A stretch of 5,826 nt of DNA from Paracoccaceae bacterium (GTDB lineage Bacteria > Pseudomonadota > Alphaproteobacteria > Rhodobacterales > Rhodobacteraceae): contig NYTF01000029.1 of assembly GCA_002683355.1 (NCBI GenBank), forward strand, positions 8,205 through 14,030. Direction: 5' to 3'. The position numbers and the translations under genes were made by a program. The notes beneath the pieces were generated by a model. That model saw nothing but the letters and a program-made list of their open reading frames with translations. It had not been told where the DNA came from and did no database searches. Positions 5,483 through 5,826 of this stretch are shown here, piece by piece (positions within the stretch are counted from its first letter, which is position 1; every line of letters begins with the position of its first letter).

Positions 5483-5826
5483 ACGTGCTGCGCGCCGTTC
5501 ACCTGTATTTCAGCACCAGATATGTAAGAGCTTTGTCCGGAGCATAGAAAGTAAATTGCTGACGCTACTTCTGATGGTTGGCCTAAGCGCTGTAATGGAA
5601 GCGCATCTACGATCTGGTCTGTACCTGGACTCAAAATGGAAGTTTCAACTTCACCTGGCGCAATTGCATTAACTCGAACACCTAATGGGCCAAGGTCATA
5701 AGCCATTTCTCTAGTCAACGCTGCTAATGCTGCTTTGGAAGTTGCGTAAGGAGCCCCGGCAAATGGATGCACTCTTGAGCCAGCTATTGAAGTTACATTT
5801 ACAACTGAGCCTTTTGCTGCAGCTAG
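5479..5826 (-). CDS. Short-chain dehydrogenase/reductase (SDR), C-terminal fragment
   Basis: The frame is open to the right edge, so the N-terminal Rossmann part (TGxxxGxG) and the start lie outside; the GTG at 5772 is internal. The 115 residues present include the G-S-V-V-N-V-T-S strand with the catalytic Ser, the catalytic Y-A-T-S-K, then R-V-N-A-I-A-P-G-E-V-E-T, the L-x-R-L-G-Q-P-S-E-V-A helix and the closing Y-I-S-G-A-E-I-Q-V-N-G-A, all typical of classical SDRs that use NAD(P)H to oxidise or reduce alcohol/ketone groups. The substrate cannot be predicted from this part. Its TAA (5479-5481) overlaps the stop of the convergent creatininase gene (5480-5482). Its G+C content is about 48%, clearly above its neighbours. 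Confidence 0.9.
   Translation of the reverse strand, partial: LAAAKGSVVNVTSIAGSRVHPFAGAPYATSKAALAALTREMAYDLGPLGVRVNAIAPGEVETSILSPGTDQIVDALPLQRLGQPSEVASAIYFLCSGQSSYISGAEIQVNGAQHV

Overview
The window is AT-rich, roughly 35-38% G+C where I counted by hand, and very compactly coded. Two convergent gene pairs leave 4 bp between stop codons (left) or share stop-codon bases (right). Together with the gene families, this suggests a free-living proteobacterium with a streamlined genome, such as a marine alphaproteobacterium. That assignment rests on composition and gene style only; there is no rRNA or other marker gene to confirm it.

Layout. (1) Positions 1-246, + strand: the C-terminal end of an M20-family metallopeptidase that enters from the left. 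(2) Positions 251-3560, - strand: a tight five-gene run, in transcription order a polar-amino-acid-type ABC ATPase, its permease, a small AhpD/carboxymuconolactone-decarboxylase (CMD) protein with an intact CxxC motif, a larger peroxidase-related protein of the same superfamily with CxxS, and a glycerophosphodiester phosphodiesterase (GDPD). Gaps are 12-34 bp and most genes have a visible Shine-Dalgarno (SD) sequence. (3) Positions 3561-3864: a 304-bp divergent control region with a perfect 8-bp inverted repeat around a 3-nt spacer. (4) Positions 3865-4638, + strand: the periplasmic solute-binding protein of the same importer, followed by a strong intrinsic terminator. (5) Positions 4748-5482, + strand: a creatininase-family metal-dependent amidohydrolase. 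(6) Positions 5479-5826, - strand: the C-terminal part of a short-chain dehydrogenase/reductase (SDR) that runs off the right edge. It is convergent with the creatininase, and its stop codon overlaps the creatininase stop.

How the parts may fit. The divergent binding protein and ATPase-permease pair form one ABC importer of the polar amino acid (PAAT/HAAT) class with a single, presumably homodimeric permease. The binding protein keeps the usual carboxylate-binding Arg but has Ser where the alpha-amino-binding Asp normally sits, so its ligand may not be a standard alpha-amino acid. Two redox-type AhpD-like proteins and a GDPD follow the permease, and a creatininase-type amidohydrolase follows the binding protein. 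A plausible but unproven reading is an uptake-and-breakdown cassette for a small nitrogenous (amide or lactam-like) compound. No mobile element, CRISPR array, tRNA or rRNA was seen. Nothing here proves a new system; the main leads are the atypical ligand pocket and the importer's unusual partners.
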